From assembly GCA_945875845.1 (NCBI GenBank), contig CAMCMB010000048.1, positions 1-53,546 on the forward strand: 53,546 nucleotides of DNA, read 5' to 3'. Made by a program: the position numbers and the translations under genes. Position 1 is the stretch's first letter; each line of letters begins with the position of its first letter. This document shows positions 44,088 to 53,334 of the stretch, in pieces. Source of the DNA: Pirellula staleyi DSM 6068 (lineage in GTDB: Bacteria; Planctomycetota; Planctomycetia; Pirellulales; Pirellulaceae). The notes beneath the pieces are model-generated. The model did no database searches. It had not been told where the DNA came from and worked only from the letters and a program-made list of their open reading frames with translations.

Positions 44088-46391
44088 ATGAAGCCTTATT
44101 TCGCGATCCTATACGACAGTTTTCTGGAATCGGTCAGCTCAAAAGTTTTGTGGATACTCCTGATTGCTTGGACGTTGATCTTAGCGGCGATCTTCCCCCT
44201 ATCCCTTTCTCAAGGGGAAAGCTACGCTTTCAACGGCACCAATATCAAGTCTCCAAAAACGATCTTGGACCAACTCGCTGCCGCTTCGGCCGGAAAAGGA
44301 ACACGCAAGCAAAAAGCCGTTTTTGCAAAACTAGACCCGGAATTCCAAAGGAATCTTAAGGACCGACAGGCGAATCAGACACGCATCTCCGTCGGAAAAC
44401 TAATCGACTCGCTCAACAAATTACTGCTGGTCAAGGGTCTTTATGACAAGGAGGTCTGGCCGACTGCCGACAAACGGTCCGAACTCAAGGATGTGGTCGA
44501 AAACGAGAATCGATCTGCAGTCGAACTTGAGCGACTCAATCGAGGGCTGATCGATCTTGCCTTCGAAGGATCGATTGAATCGTCGTCTGGACAGGCTTCT
44601 TGGGTCACGTACGGTGGCATCAAGCTTGGCAACGCGTTGCCTCTCTCAATCAACCAAGCAAAACCGTTCATTGAAACCATTATTTTCCCGCTCGTGATGC
44701 GACTTGGGCTTGGGATCGGAGCGATGTTCGTTGCCATTATTATTACGAGCCCCATGATTCCGGACATGTTTCAACCGGGATCATTACACCTATTGCTCAG
44801 TAAGCCGATTTCCCGCAGCTTTCTCTTCCTCACGAAATTTGTAGGAGGATGCACATTCGTTGCGTTCAATATTGTCTATCTGTTGATCGGCCTTTATTTG
44901 TACGCCGGCATTCGACTCGACATTTGGAACCGAGGGATTCTCTGGTGCATCCCTTTGTTTATATTTATGTTCATGATTTTTTATTCTGTGTCTGCTCTCG
45001 TCGGACTCATTTGGAAGAACCCAATCATTTGCGTGGTGGTAACTGCCATGTTTTGGGCGCTGTGTTTAGGGGTAGGGTGGATTCATTTCTTCTTCGATTT
45101 GAATCTGAATTTGCAAAATCAAACCCAAAGAATCTACTCCGTTGGAGATACGACCATGATCGGCACGCAACAAGGACGACTTCAGTTTTGGGATGATGAG
45201 AGCAAACAATGGAAGATTGCGTTTGGGGAACGGAATGGACAAAAAATCCTTGGGCCTGTTTGGGTCTCAAATGACAGCGCGATCTATTTTGGTCGGTCAA
45301 GACAGATGCCGTTTGGGTTTAGGAGCGGCGAGAATACATCGCTCGAAATTTGCCGTGCACCCGATCTAAAAGACCCGAACGATACGACCTTCAAAACCAA
45401 GATCTGGGATGACGGACGACTGGACAGCGGTGCCGAATTGCCACCGGAATCGCAACAATTCTTCACGTGGAAGAACACATTCGGCGTTTTTGCGCAAGAC
45501 GGTTTATATGCGTATGATGCCGAAACGGCCGCCAGGGCAGAGCAACAAAAATCGATGTTGGGCGGATTTGGCTTCGGAATCGCAAAGACCGTGCTCCCAG
45601 CCTACAAGTTGCTTACTCCCAAAAACTGGGATTTAGCTCGACCCATGGACATTGGCGTTGCCCCTTCCATGGAACATGTCATCACCTATTCGCGGGGCAA
45701 GCTTAAGCACTGGACGATTCAAAATGATATGCTGGAAGAGGTCGGGAAGGGATCTCTGGAGATACCTGCTGAGACGGTTGCAATTCTCGGCACGAACGAC
45801 CGCACCTGCATCGTCTGCCCAATCGGTATTGCGCCGTTCGTGATCGATGTCGACACGCTTCAAGTTCGAAAGAGACTCGAAGACGTTGGTGAAGCCTCTT
45901 TCAGGCAAATCAAAGTCGATTCGAAGGGAAGATTTGTTTTGCTAACCACGGAGGGCACGCTTTGGGAAGTGGATGCAGATGGGGAAGAATGCACAAAACC
46001 ATCCGTCACTGGGCAAGGCAATGCGTTAGCGATTCATTTCAATGAAAGCGATCAACTTTGGATCGCGCACTCAGGGAAACGTGCTGATTTAGTGGACCTG
46101 GACAGCCAAAAATCGCTGCTTTCTCGAAACCCAAAACTTGGGATTGCAGAGTCTGTTTTTGCCTACGTTATCAATCCGTTTTACCAAGTGAATCCCAAGC
46201 CCGCGGCGGTCAACGAAACCATCGAGTATGTACTAAAGAATCCGAAGAATAAGACAATCGCTATCGACCGGAATGACTTGGATGTGCCCAAGGTTGTCTC
46301 CGATCCATGGACGCCCATTTGGAGCAATCTAGCCTTTGTGGTCGTGATGCTAACGGTCAGTTGTTGGTACTTGTATCGGCAAGACTTATAA
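44088..46391 (+). CDS. ABC-2 permease with a large extracytoplasmic propeller-like insert
   Basis: 767 residues, far longer than ordinary ABC-2 permeases (about 250-400). Membrane segments: TM1 about 20-40 (VLWILLIAWTLILAAIFPL), then a soluble loop of about 155 residues; TM2 about 199-223; TM3 about 249-272; TM4 about 284-308; TM5 about 311-335 (VVVTAMFWALCLGVGWIHFF); TM6 about 744-763. Between TM5 and TM6 lie about 400 residues with repeated beta-strand units (MIGTQQGRLQFWDDESKQWK, PVWVSNDSAIYFGRS, TYSRGKLKHWTI, LLTTEGTLWEVDADG) that look like propeller blades. Standard topology would place this insert outside the cytoplasm. It works with the ATPase at 43086-44087. Substrate unknown. Confidence 0.9.
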   Translation: MKPYFAILYDSFLESVSSKVLWILLIAWTLILAAIFPLSLSQGESYAFNGTNIKSPKTILDQLAAASAGKGTRKQKAVFAKLDPEFQRNLKDRQANQTRISVGKLIDSLNKLLLVKGLYDKEVWPTADKRSELKDVVENENRSAVELERLNRGLIDLAFEGSIESSSGQASWVTYGGIKLGNALPLSINQAKPFIETIIFPLVMRLGLGIGAMFVAIIITSPMIPDMFQPGSLHLLLSKPISRSFLFLTKFVGGCTFVAFNIVYLLIGLYLYAGIRLDIWNRGILWCIPLFIFMFMIFYSVSALVGLIWKNPIICVVVTAMFWALCLGVGWIHFFFDLNLNLQNQTQRIYSVGDTTMIGTQQGRLQFWDDESKQWKIAFGERNGQKILGPVWVSNDSAIYFGRSRQMPFGFRSGENTSLEICRAPDLKDPNDTTFKTKIWDDGRLDSGAELPPESQQFFTWKNTFGVFAQDGLYAYDAETAARAEQQKSMLGGFGFGIAKTVLPAYKLLTPKNWDLARPMDIGVAPSMEHVITYSRGKLKHWTIQNDMLEEVGKGSLEIPAETVAILGTNDRTCIVCPIGIAPFVIDVDTLQVRKRLEDVGEASFRQIKVDSKGRFVLLTTEGTLWEVDADGEECTKPSVTGQGNALAIHFNESDQLWIAHSGKRADLVDLDSQKSLLSRNPKLGIAESVFAYVINPFYQVNPKPAAVNETIEYVLKNPKNKTIAIDRNDLDVPKVVSDPWTPIWSNLAFVVVMLTVSCWYLYRQDL

Positions 46392-46409
46392 TTGGCAAGC
46401 TTAGTTGCA

Positions 46410-46449
46410 CGACGCTACGCGTCGTGATTCCTACTACGCGGAGCGTCGT
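46410..46449. terminator. palindromic repeat family I, copy 2, likely bidirectional terminator
   Basis: acgacgctacgcg at 46410-46422 pairs with cgcggagcgtcgt at 46437-46449 (12 of 13). It lies between two convergent genes ending at 46391 and 46513. A 14-bp direct duplication (aacttagggcgtac twice) follows at about 46452-46479. The same family is at 17605-17660, also between convergent genes. Confidence 0.6.
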
Positions 46450-46512
46450 AAAACTTAGGGCGTACAACTTAGGGCGTACCCCAAAAATCAATGCTGGACA
46501 GTGCCCGAGCGA

Positions 46513-49473
46513 TCAAGTCGGATTTTGCAGATACGCAATCAAATCGCGTATCTCATCGCGATTGAAAGCGTCCAACAAACCGTCGGGCATTGGCGACCGC
46601 TCGGATTGCTTGTGCGCTTCGATCTCGCGTTTATTGACTTCAATGATGGAATTGTCGCGAAGAGGATCTATTTGAATCCTCAGGTTTTCCGAGCGATAGT
46701 CCCCTTCGATTAGTATTCGTCCGATATGAACCGTACCAGACCGCGTGAGTACGGCGTCGAGTCGATAGTTTTCGGCAACACTCCGCGAGGGAGTCAAAAT
46801 CGATTCGAGTAAGTCCCGAGGATTAAATCTTCGACCTACAAATGTCAGGTCGGGCCCAACGGATTTGCCAAGGCTTCCGATCCGATGGCAGCGCGCACAA
46901 TTGGCTTCCTTAAATATTTTCGCCCCCCGCTCGCGGTTACCCTCAACCACGAATTGCGAGGTGATGTCGCCAAGATCTTCGGTCACCCAATTCTTGATAA
47001 GCGAACGAGCCTGAACACTCTCGACCCTTTCATCGGATTTCGCGTCGAGAACTTCTGCGACAATCGTCTGCTCGCCGTCCGAAAGAGAGTTCAAGGAGTC
47101 GGTTCGGATAGCATCCATAAATTTGGGGAGCCCTTCTCCACCGACCATGCGTTCACTTTCTCGAAGCAATTGAAATTGTTGGCGGCGGGTTGCCTCGGTC
47201 CACCCGTCGCGTTGGTGTCGCAACGCTAGCAAGCCGGCGATCTTATCTTCTTGGAGTTGACTCGAAAACAGATCTTTGGACACGAGCGGAATCGAATCTT
47301 GGGCATTCAACTGACCGAGTACTTGGGCCAAGCGTTGCCGCAACTGAATCGTCGTGCCTTCGGTCGCGACCTGGAGTGTTACGGAATCGGGCCAAATAGA
47401 TATTAATTTCTCAATGACTTCGGAATTGCGACGAGCAACAACACTCTTGTCCGTACGCAGGCACAATTCGCAAAGCCGCAACCAAACGAATCGCTCCGAC
47501 AAGCCGAACGATGCAACCTTGCAACCAAGCCATCGATCTAGTACCGCCTGGGCATCGGCGGAATCCATCGATTGAGCGAGTGACAAACTTCCGTATAGCC
47601 ATAATGCTTCGTTATCCGTTTCCTGAATGAGGATTCGCCATTGTTCGATTGGCAATCTCTCGACTGCAATCCTGGCCGCATGTCGTATCGCAGGATCCGC
47701 ATCGGCAAGACACTCGAGAATCCATACCAAATCCTTCGATTCTCGAATCCGCGAAACCTCTTCCAGCTTTTTGCGTTTTGCGAGTTGCAACGACGAAAAT
47801 TGCACCGTATCCCGCTCATGCGTTTCGTCTGTTGCACTCAAGTTTGCAGCAATCGGGTCGGAAGCGGTATTCGCTGCGATTCGGTAAAGCGACGATTGCG
47901 TTTTGCGTCCACCCGTAATCACATACATGGCTCCGTCTGGCCCGCGCGCCACGTCCGTGACGTTGAGCGGTCTACCTTGCAAAAACAACTCCGCTTGTGC
48001 CCGCCAGTTTGCCCCGCGAGGAACGAGGTGGACCGCAAGGATTCGTCCATAAGTCCAGTCCAGAAGAAACAAAGCATTTCGATACGGCGGTGGAAACGCT
48101 AACGCGGGATCACAAAAAACGGCCGTGGGCGAACTGCGCCCGATCGTTAGCACCGGAGGCACGTTTTCTGGTTGATCGTGAAACCGAGGGGGTAATTTGT
48201 TCCCAGCGGTCCGATAGCCAACATCACCTCCTTGCAACAAAGCTACGACGCGAGTGGGGCGATACCAAGGGGTCCCCATATCGTATTCGTTGTCCGCATC
48301 CAAGGTAATTGGATCTCCGCTTGGAAGTACTGCGATGCCATACGGATTGCGCAATCCACCACAAACGACTTGCCATTGCCCTGTGCTCATTTGCATTCGG
48401 AGCAAATGACCTTCGCGCCGCGAACCCTCGTTGGATCCATGTCGCACCGGCGACGTCAAATCGAGTATGTCCTCGTTTGGCAAGTCGACACTGTCGCCAT
48501 TGATCTCGTACAACCAACCTTTATCGATCGTCAAGTCATTGCGACCATGCCCGACACTTCCAGGAAACTCACGTATAGGAGTCAAGTCCTCGACTTGACC
48601 AGCCTCATCGATACGCAATCGGTAGAGGGTCTTCGAGTTATTGGCGTTGGCGAAAAGTTCTGACTCTTGGAAAACGAGGCCTCGACATTCCTTCAAGTCG
48701 ACGTCGATCGTCTCCACGCGTTCTACGCTTTGGTACGATTTGTCGAGCGTCATTCGCAACAAGCCTTGATCCTCGCGCGAGAGTATCGCTCGCCCTTTTT
48801 CGTCAAAAGTCAGGCTAATCCAGGACCCTTCTTCCGCGTCGGCTGTATGCAATAGTTCCACTTCAAAACCGGGTGCCGTCCAAAACTTCGGTTTCACAGC
48901 CCGTTCGTCGGTGCCCGAGGCTTGTCGCCACTGTTCGTAATTTTCGAGCGGAGAAAGCGTTATGTCGCGACGCCCCTCGCCCCACAGTTCGGCTCGCACC
49001 TTGCCCAGCGTCTTTATGTTGGGCGACGCTTGTTCCGTCGATTCAGCAATCCACGATTTGTCCGACGGCACTCGAATGGATCGGTCGGAGCTCAATCGCA
49101 AGTCGAGATCGAAGGCGACGGCACTTGGTCCAGGAAGGCGTTGTACGTCGATTTTAAGAACATTGGTACCGGCAATAAGCCATTGAGTGACGTCGAGGGA
49201 TTGCAACTGGCAGTAGGGCTCGACGTGGAGAACCTTCCTGTCGTTTATCGTAATGGAGGCACGAGCAAAGTCCGAAGCAAACTTCAATTGTCCGCTCAGC
49301 ACGGGCTCCTTGAGTATCACTTGTTTCGAAAATTGGTATCGGGAGATAGCCGGGTCATCGACCGCAAACCACTCCGGCAACGCGTGTTCGTCGGCTTGCG
49401 ACCTAGAGCGATGGATGAATCCCGTAGAGAACAGGGAGATAAGAAACCAGATGAGCACGGTTCGCATAAGCAT
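46513..49473 (-). CDS. secreted PVC-type CxxCH cytochrome with propeller and HEAT-like repeats
   Basis: 986 residues from the ATG at 49473. The frame opens at a TTG at 49542, but this ATG puts the signal peptide first (MRTVLIWFLISLFSTGF). Order: an N-terminal beta-sandwich (about 40-140, with LDVTQWLIAGTNVLKIDV) resembling a carbohydrate-binding fold; a membrane-bound-dehydrogenase-type propeller (about 190-530, VELLHTADAEEGSWISLTFD, GDVGYRTAGNKLPPRFHD, DVARGPDGAMYVITGG); helical HEAT-like repeats; and a C-terminal cytochrome c domain with CARCH (Cys859, Cys862, His863). The family is typical of the PVC superphylum; the electron donor is probably a sugar or alcohol oxidised in the periplasm. 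Substrate unknown. Confidence 0.93.
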   Translation of the reverse strand: MLMRTVLIWFLISLFSTGFIHRSRSQADEHALPEWFAVDDPAISRYQFSKQVILKEPVLSGQLKFASDFARASITINDRKVLHVEPYCQLQSLDVTQWLIAGTNVLKIDVQRLPGPSAVAFDLDLRLSSDRSIRVPSDKSWIAESTEQASPNIKTLGKVRAELWGEGRRDITLSPLENYEQWRQASGTDERAVKPKFWTAPGFEVELLHTADAEEGSWISLTFDEKGRAILSREDQGLLRMTLDKSYQSVERVETIDVDLKECRGLVFQESELFANANNSKTLYRLRIDEAGQVEDLTPIREFPGSVGHGRNDLTIDKGWLYEINGDSVDLPNEDILDLTSPVRHGSNEGSRREGHLLRMQMSTGQWQVVCGGLRNPYGIAVLPSGDPITLDADNEYDMGTPWYRPTRVVALLQGGDVGYRTAGNKLPPRFHDQPENVPPVLTIGRSSPTAVFCDPALAFPPPYRNALFLLDWTYGRILAVHLVPRGANWRAQAELFLQGRPLNVTDVARGPDGAMYVITGGRKTQSSLYRIAANTASDPIAANLSATDETHERDTVQFSSLQLAKRKKLEEVSRIRESKDLVWILECLADADPAIRHAARIAVERLPIEQWRILIQETDNEALWLYGSLSLAQSMDSADAQAVLDRWLGCKVASFGLSERFVWLRLCELCLRTDKSVVARRNSEVIEKLISIWPDSVTLQVATEGTTIQLRQRLAQVLGQLNAQDSIPLVSKDLFSSQLQEDKIAGLLALRHQRDGWTEATRRQQFQLLRESERMVGGEGLPKFMDAIRTDSLNSLSDGEQTIVAEVLDAKSDERVESVQARSLIKNWVTEDLGDITSQFVVEGNRERGAKIFKEANCARCHRIGSLGKSVGPDLTFVGRRFNPRDLLESILTPSRSVAENYRLDAVLTRSGTVHIGRILIEGDYRSENLRIQIDPLRDNSIIEVNKREIEAHKQSERSPMPDGLLDAFNRDEIRDLIAYLQNPT

Positions 49474-49557
49474 CAGACGAATGAAAGGGTGAGGCAGCCA
49501 GTAAATCCGATTCAACGCTTCAGTATAGCGAAACGCCCGCAACCAAAATCGATGGCA

Positions 49558-49659
49558 TGCATCGAATGCGCCTGGGTTTAGCCCAGGGGATCGTTACCTT
49601 GATGCCAGGGCGAGGGTCAAATACCACTGGCACAAAGCCAGTGGCATGGATCAAATGTG
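49558..49659. repeat. dispersed palindromic repeat family F, copy 2
   Basis: Hairpins cctggg-tttag-cccagg and ccactggc-acaaa-gccagtgg stand in the same order and spacing as in copy 1 (9982-10085), with gatgccagggcgagggtcaa between them. Here it lies between divergent genes, whereas copy 1 lies between genes on one strand. A position-independent repeat rather than a dedicated terminator is therefore likely. Confidence 0.82.
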
Positions 49660-49738
49660 TTTTCTTTTAAGAGCGCCCCCCTTCGCACATTCCGTGCTTT
49701 TTTCTCCTTCGTCCTCGTTACCTTATCGCAATTGATCA

Positions 49739-50467
49739 ATGAAACTGAACATGAGTCTTGTGACCAACTTGGTCTCCGTGGGGTTGATTGGAGTTGGATA
49801 CGCCATTCCTTCAAGCTTTCCCATCGCGAACCCGATTCGTCAAATTGGGTTGTATGCGACATCAGGAGCGATCACCAATTGGCTTGCAATCTACATGCTC
49901 TTTGAAAGGGTACCTGGACTTTATGGTTCTGGCGTCATCCCGGGCCGATTTGAGGAATTCAAGTTGGGCATTCGCAATTTGATCATGAACGAATTCTTCA
50001 CTCGGGAAAAAGTCGAGAGCTTTTTTCACTCGCAGTCGGAGAACAGGCAACTTACTTTGGACCCAACCCCAATTATGAACATAGTCGACTACGACGCGAT
50101 GTTTGAGAAATTGGTTAAGGCGGTGCTGGCTTCACCGTTCGGCGGGATGCTGGGAATGTTTGGTGGTCCCAAAGCTCTCGAACCTCTTCGAAAACCCTTC
50201 GAAGACAACATCCGACAAGGAATCCAAAGCGTTGTCGCGTCGCCATTGCTGGGAAAAGCAATTGAATCGAGTATCAATCTTCCGAATCGATCGGAGGAGA
50301 TCGTAGCAAAGGTAGAGGCAATTGTTCAAAAAAGGCTTAACGAACTTACTCCGGCGATGGTGAAAGACATCGTGCAAGAGATGATTCGAGAGCACCTGGG
50401 ATGGTTGGTCGTCTGGGGAGGAGTTCTCGGCGGCTTGATTGGACTGGTCGCCAGCTTGATCCTGTAA
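49739..50467 (+). CDS. DUF445 family membrane protein
   Basis: 242 residues. The DUF445 signature is GAITNWLAIYMLFERVPGLY followed by GSGVIPGRFEEFKLGI near residues 44-80. A short hydrophobic N-terminus (LVTNLVSVGLIGVGYAI) and a C-terminal membrane helix (LVVWGGVLGGLIGLVASLIL) frame a helical, charged middle. Family members are inner-membrane proteins of uncertain function. No linked gene points to a partner. A family-F repeat lies just upstream. Confidence 0.9.
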   Translation: MKLNMSLVTNLVSVGLIGVGYAIPSSFPIANPIRQIGLYATSGAITNWLAIYMLFERVPGLYGSGVIPGRFEEFKLGIRNLIMNEFFTREKVESFFHSQSENRQLTLDPTPIMNIVDYDAMFEKLVKAVLASPFGGMLGMFGGPKALEPLRKPFEDNIRQGIQSVVASPLLGKAIESSINLPNRSEEIVAKVEAIVQKRLNELTPAMVKDIVQEMIREHLGWLVVWGGVLGGLIGLVASLIL

Positions 50468-50979
50468 GCAATGCACCGTTGCCCAATGGGAAATTCTTGG
50501 TGTGTCCTAGGGCGTCGATAGGCGGTCCACTCCAAAAATCAACCATACACTCGTTGCTCGACAAAACTCTCGCTGCACACGGAATAGGTCCGACGAATGG
50601 TGAACGCCCAAATGCATTTCAACGTGCGCGATCAAACCATTCTCCTGATCGGAAACGCATTGAATCACGGTGACGGAGAATGGCTGGAGAGCTTCGGCAA
50701 CAGACGTATTCCAAACTTAAGCAGCCAACAAATATTTTGGATACCGCCATCGTTGGCTTGGTCAAAAACGAAATGGAAAGCGCACAAAAGCCTATCTAGG
50801 AACTCGAGCCCGTGGGGTAATTCGAAAAATTCGACGACCGTTGGATTCAGGCCGCTTTGTTTTTCGAGTCGAGCTCGATTTCGCATCTAGATCTGAGCAG
50901 TCGAACGTACTTACCATTGCCCGAGGCAGACAAGCTCCGGCCCGACTTGTGATCGTCGCTACTCGTCGCTACTCGTCGA
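50468..50979. other. convergent intergenic, no gene recognised
   Basis: 512 bases. A short plus frame (50597-50890) and a minus frame (50665-50886) overlap, neither with a recognisable family or protein-like composition. Near the right end the 10-bp unit cgtcgctact is repeated twice and partly a third time (50954-50979), touching the amine-oxidase stop codon. Decayed coding sequence cannot be excluded. Confidence 0.45.
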
Positions 50980-52434
50980 TCAGAACTCCGTTACACCATC
51001 CCGTGTAGCTATTCGCTTGGCTAGTGACGCACCAGCGTTGAGAGCCCCCTCGGCGTAGCCGACAAATTTATAACAGGCATGTTCGCCTGCAAAATGAAGT
51101 CGACCTAGTCCCTTGCGAATGATCGGTCCAATCGTTGTGATCTCGCCTGGAGCTGGAAACGAATAACCCCCTTGAGACCATTCATCGCCGATCCAGTCCA
51201 CGAACTTGCCCCTTACAAAGTGTTTTTGGAATCCTGGATAGAGTGCTTCGAAGGCACTACCAAAGGCACTCTCCTGTTCTTCGGTAGGTCGCATATGACA
51301 GGCCTGAGCCTCGTGGCCTCCAGAGAAAGCGATAAGGGCTTGTTCGCCCGATTCAGCCTGCCCGTCGGTCCCATGCCAAACTTGCGTGATTTGTCCATCC
51401 GTCGTTGCGTCAGGTGGTAATTTGGAGGACTTCCAAAACGTGTTATCGACCACCGCCAGATACTTGACGTTTTTGCCGAGTTGCGGACGAAGTACTTCAG
51501 GAAGCGGCGGCGTGAACTTGATGCTGGCCCAAACACTTGGTGGAATTGCCAAAACCACATCGTCGGCCAAGTGCTTCCTCCCTTGCGCATCAATGACGAT
51601 CATCCCCTCGTCGGTAGAAATGATTTCGCAAATTGGGCAATTCATAGTGACTCGGTCTATTCCCAATTCCTTGACAAACTGTAGCGCAATCTGTTGGTTG
51701 CCTCCTTTCAATCGATAGACCTCGGTATCGGTCCAGTATTTTTCAAGGCCACCACCCTTAACCAATACCAGATTTCCGAGATAGCTTTGTTTCGAAGTGG
51801 ATACGCCATTGGTGCCGGTGAATTGGACGTGCATGAGTGTCTTGGCAAGTTCTGAAATTGTCAGTTTTTCGATCCACTCTGCCATGGTCCGACTATCTAA
51901 CATTCTAGCGTTCGGAGTATTCCAGGGTTCATCTTCTAAGACATCACGGGCGTCATTGGTCATGTGGACAACTGCCTCGTCGATTTCCGTTGTGATAGCC
52001 GTCACTTCCTCAGGTGACAACTTCCGTCCACCCAGGATCATCGGTGGTGGCGCCACGGTGTCTTCTGCGACATCCAAAAATTCAAATCCGAACTTTGCAG
52101 CATATGCAACCACATGCGGATGGTTTGATCCCAGCAGTTCGCCACCTGCTTCGACATTTTTGTCGGCAATCAAATCATGCAGACTGTGGATCCGTCCCCC
52201 CACCCGATCGCGTGCCTCGAACACTTGCACGCTGAAGCCAACGATTGCGAGTTCATAGGCGCAAGCCAAACCACCGAATCCTGCCCCCACCACGATAACG
52301 CGAGGTAAATTTGCTTTTTCGATTGCCATAAGTCGTGCATTAACTCCAGAAAGAATACCGCCTGACAAAAAAAGCCCCTGCTGGACAAGTTCACTTCGGG
52401 ACATGATGTGACATGGTAGCTCGTCGTTGGTCAT
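50980..52434 (-). CDS. flavin-containing amine oxidase family protein
   Basis: 484 residues. The FAD-binding loop is VIVVGAGFGGLACAYELA at about 44-61, then the family-typical FEARDRVGGRIHSL. The C-terminal FAD motif is LHFAGEHACYKFVGYAEGAL. An N-terminal stretch of 40 residues (RSELVQQGLFLSGGILSGV) precedes the flavin domain and may be a signal or anchor. The enzyme probably oxidises an amine with O2 as acceptor, giving aldehyde, ammonia and H2O2. The substrate cannot be read from sequence. It is bounded on its 5' side by decaying sequence. Confidence 0.93.
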   Translation of the reverse strand: MTNDELPCHIMSRSELVQQGLFLSGGILSGVNARLMAIEKANLPRVIVVGAGFGGLACAYELAIVGFSVQVFEARDRVGGRIHSLHDLIADKNVEAGGELLGSNHPHVVAYAAKFGFEFLDVAEDTVAPPPMILGGRKLSPEEVTAITTEIDEAVVHMTNDARDVLEDEPWNTPNARMLDSRTMAEWIEKLTISELAKTLMHVQFTGTNGVSTSKQSYLGNLVLVKGGGLEKYWTDTEVYRLKGGNQQIALQFVKELGIDRVTMNCPICEIISTDEGMIVIDAQGRKHLADDVVLAIPPSVWASIKFTPPLPEVLRPQLGKNVKYLAVVDNTFWKSSKLPPDATTDGQITQVWHGTDGQAESGEQALIAFSGGHEAQACHMRPTEEQESAFGSAFEALYPGFQKHFVRGKFVDWIGDEWSQGGYSFPAPGEITTIGPIIRKGLGRLHFAGEHACYKFVGYAEGALNAGASLAKRIATRDGVTEF

Positions 52435-52472
52435 TTTGCAGTAGACTTTCGATTTTCAAACACTTGGGGTTT

Positions 52473-52830
52473 CTACAAGATTCTCTGACTCAGTTTGGGT
52501 GTCAACTCCGCTGGGAATTCGATCGTGTACCAACCTCTTTTCCAAGTTGAATTCATTATTTTGCCACCAATACTTTTGCGGTTCCTTCTGGGTTGCTTTC
52601 CAAACATCCGTCTGTCCCTGTTGTATGGATGTAAAAAGGAGGCTTGTTCATCCGGTGCAAAGACCGCATCGTGCTCGTTGCCATCGGTCTTGGTGACTCT
52701 CTGGCTCTCAAAGTTTTGTATTCTACCACCCATATATCACTACCCGTAACCAAGGCGATTTTCAATCCATCGTCCGTGACTGCAACGTCCTCGGTGATCG
52801 AGAATTTGCGGCGTAATACGTCTTATGGCA
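52473..52830 (-). pseudogene. relic of an unidentified protein-coding gene
   Basis: On the minus strand, protein-like text continues across two frames without a good start: FSITEDVAVTDDGLKIALVT and GSDIWVVEYKTL in one frame, then GGKIMNSTWKRGWYTIEFP in another, ending near 52473. No domain was recognised. The pattern (coding-like composition, frame changes, no start) suggests a frameshifted remnant, and it adjoins a clear pseudogene. Low confidence. Confidence 0.35.
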
Positions 52831-52836
52831 GATCCG

Positions 52837-53334
52837 CTACGTCCGTTTCTCGGCGATGAAGTACCCATATTTCATAGCCCCTGAATTATATGCATTGAGA
52901 ATCGCGTCAACGTGATCGAGGAACAAAGCGTGATTCTTGCCCAGCACTTTGGCGAGGTAACGAACGCCCGTTTTCTCGACACGGTTTCTGCAAATCTCCT
53001 AAGTCTGTTTGACTTGATTGGTCCAGATACCCTTTGCCGTCACTTTCAGCCCGGCTCGCTCGAACAAGCTCACATAGTCAGACTGACTGCCAGGCGAAGG
53101 GCAAAACATGCCTTCGCAAACGCGCATCACTTGCTGCTGGTGCGATTCGCGCATCGGCGATTCGCCAGCCAAACAAGCGTAAAGCAAGAATTGCCCACCC
53201 GGCATGAGCCAACTGGCGGCCTTTTCAAAAAACGCAGGCTTGTTGAATAAATGGTTCTTCTCCCATCTTAATGGGTAGAAACGTTGGGAATCAGTTCCGT
53301 GCATTATGCTGAAAGCCCCAATCGCTACGCCAAC
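52837..53334 (-). pseudogene. SAM-dependent methyltransferase fragment with in-frame amber stop
   Basis: The minus strand from about 53334 (ATG at 53304) reads IGAFSIMHG, then NKPAFFEKAASWLMPGGQFL, DYVSLFERAGLKVTAKGIW and TNQVKQT. A TAG follows at 52999-53001. The same frame continues past it with EICRNRVEKTGVRYLAKVLG and HVDAILNAYNSGAMKYGYFI, ending at TAG 52837-52839. Both sides resemble one C-terminal half of a tocopherol/cyclopropane-type class I methyltransferase, where a Trp is expected at the stop position (TGG to TAG). The SAM-binding GxGxG half is missing or unrecognisable upstream. Confidence 0.78.

Noticed and set aside
50597-50890. Plus-strand frame of 97 codons after the DUF445 gene
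   Set aside because: Composition is not protein-like at its end, and no family is recognised. It overlaps an equally unremarkable minus frame.
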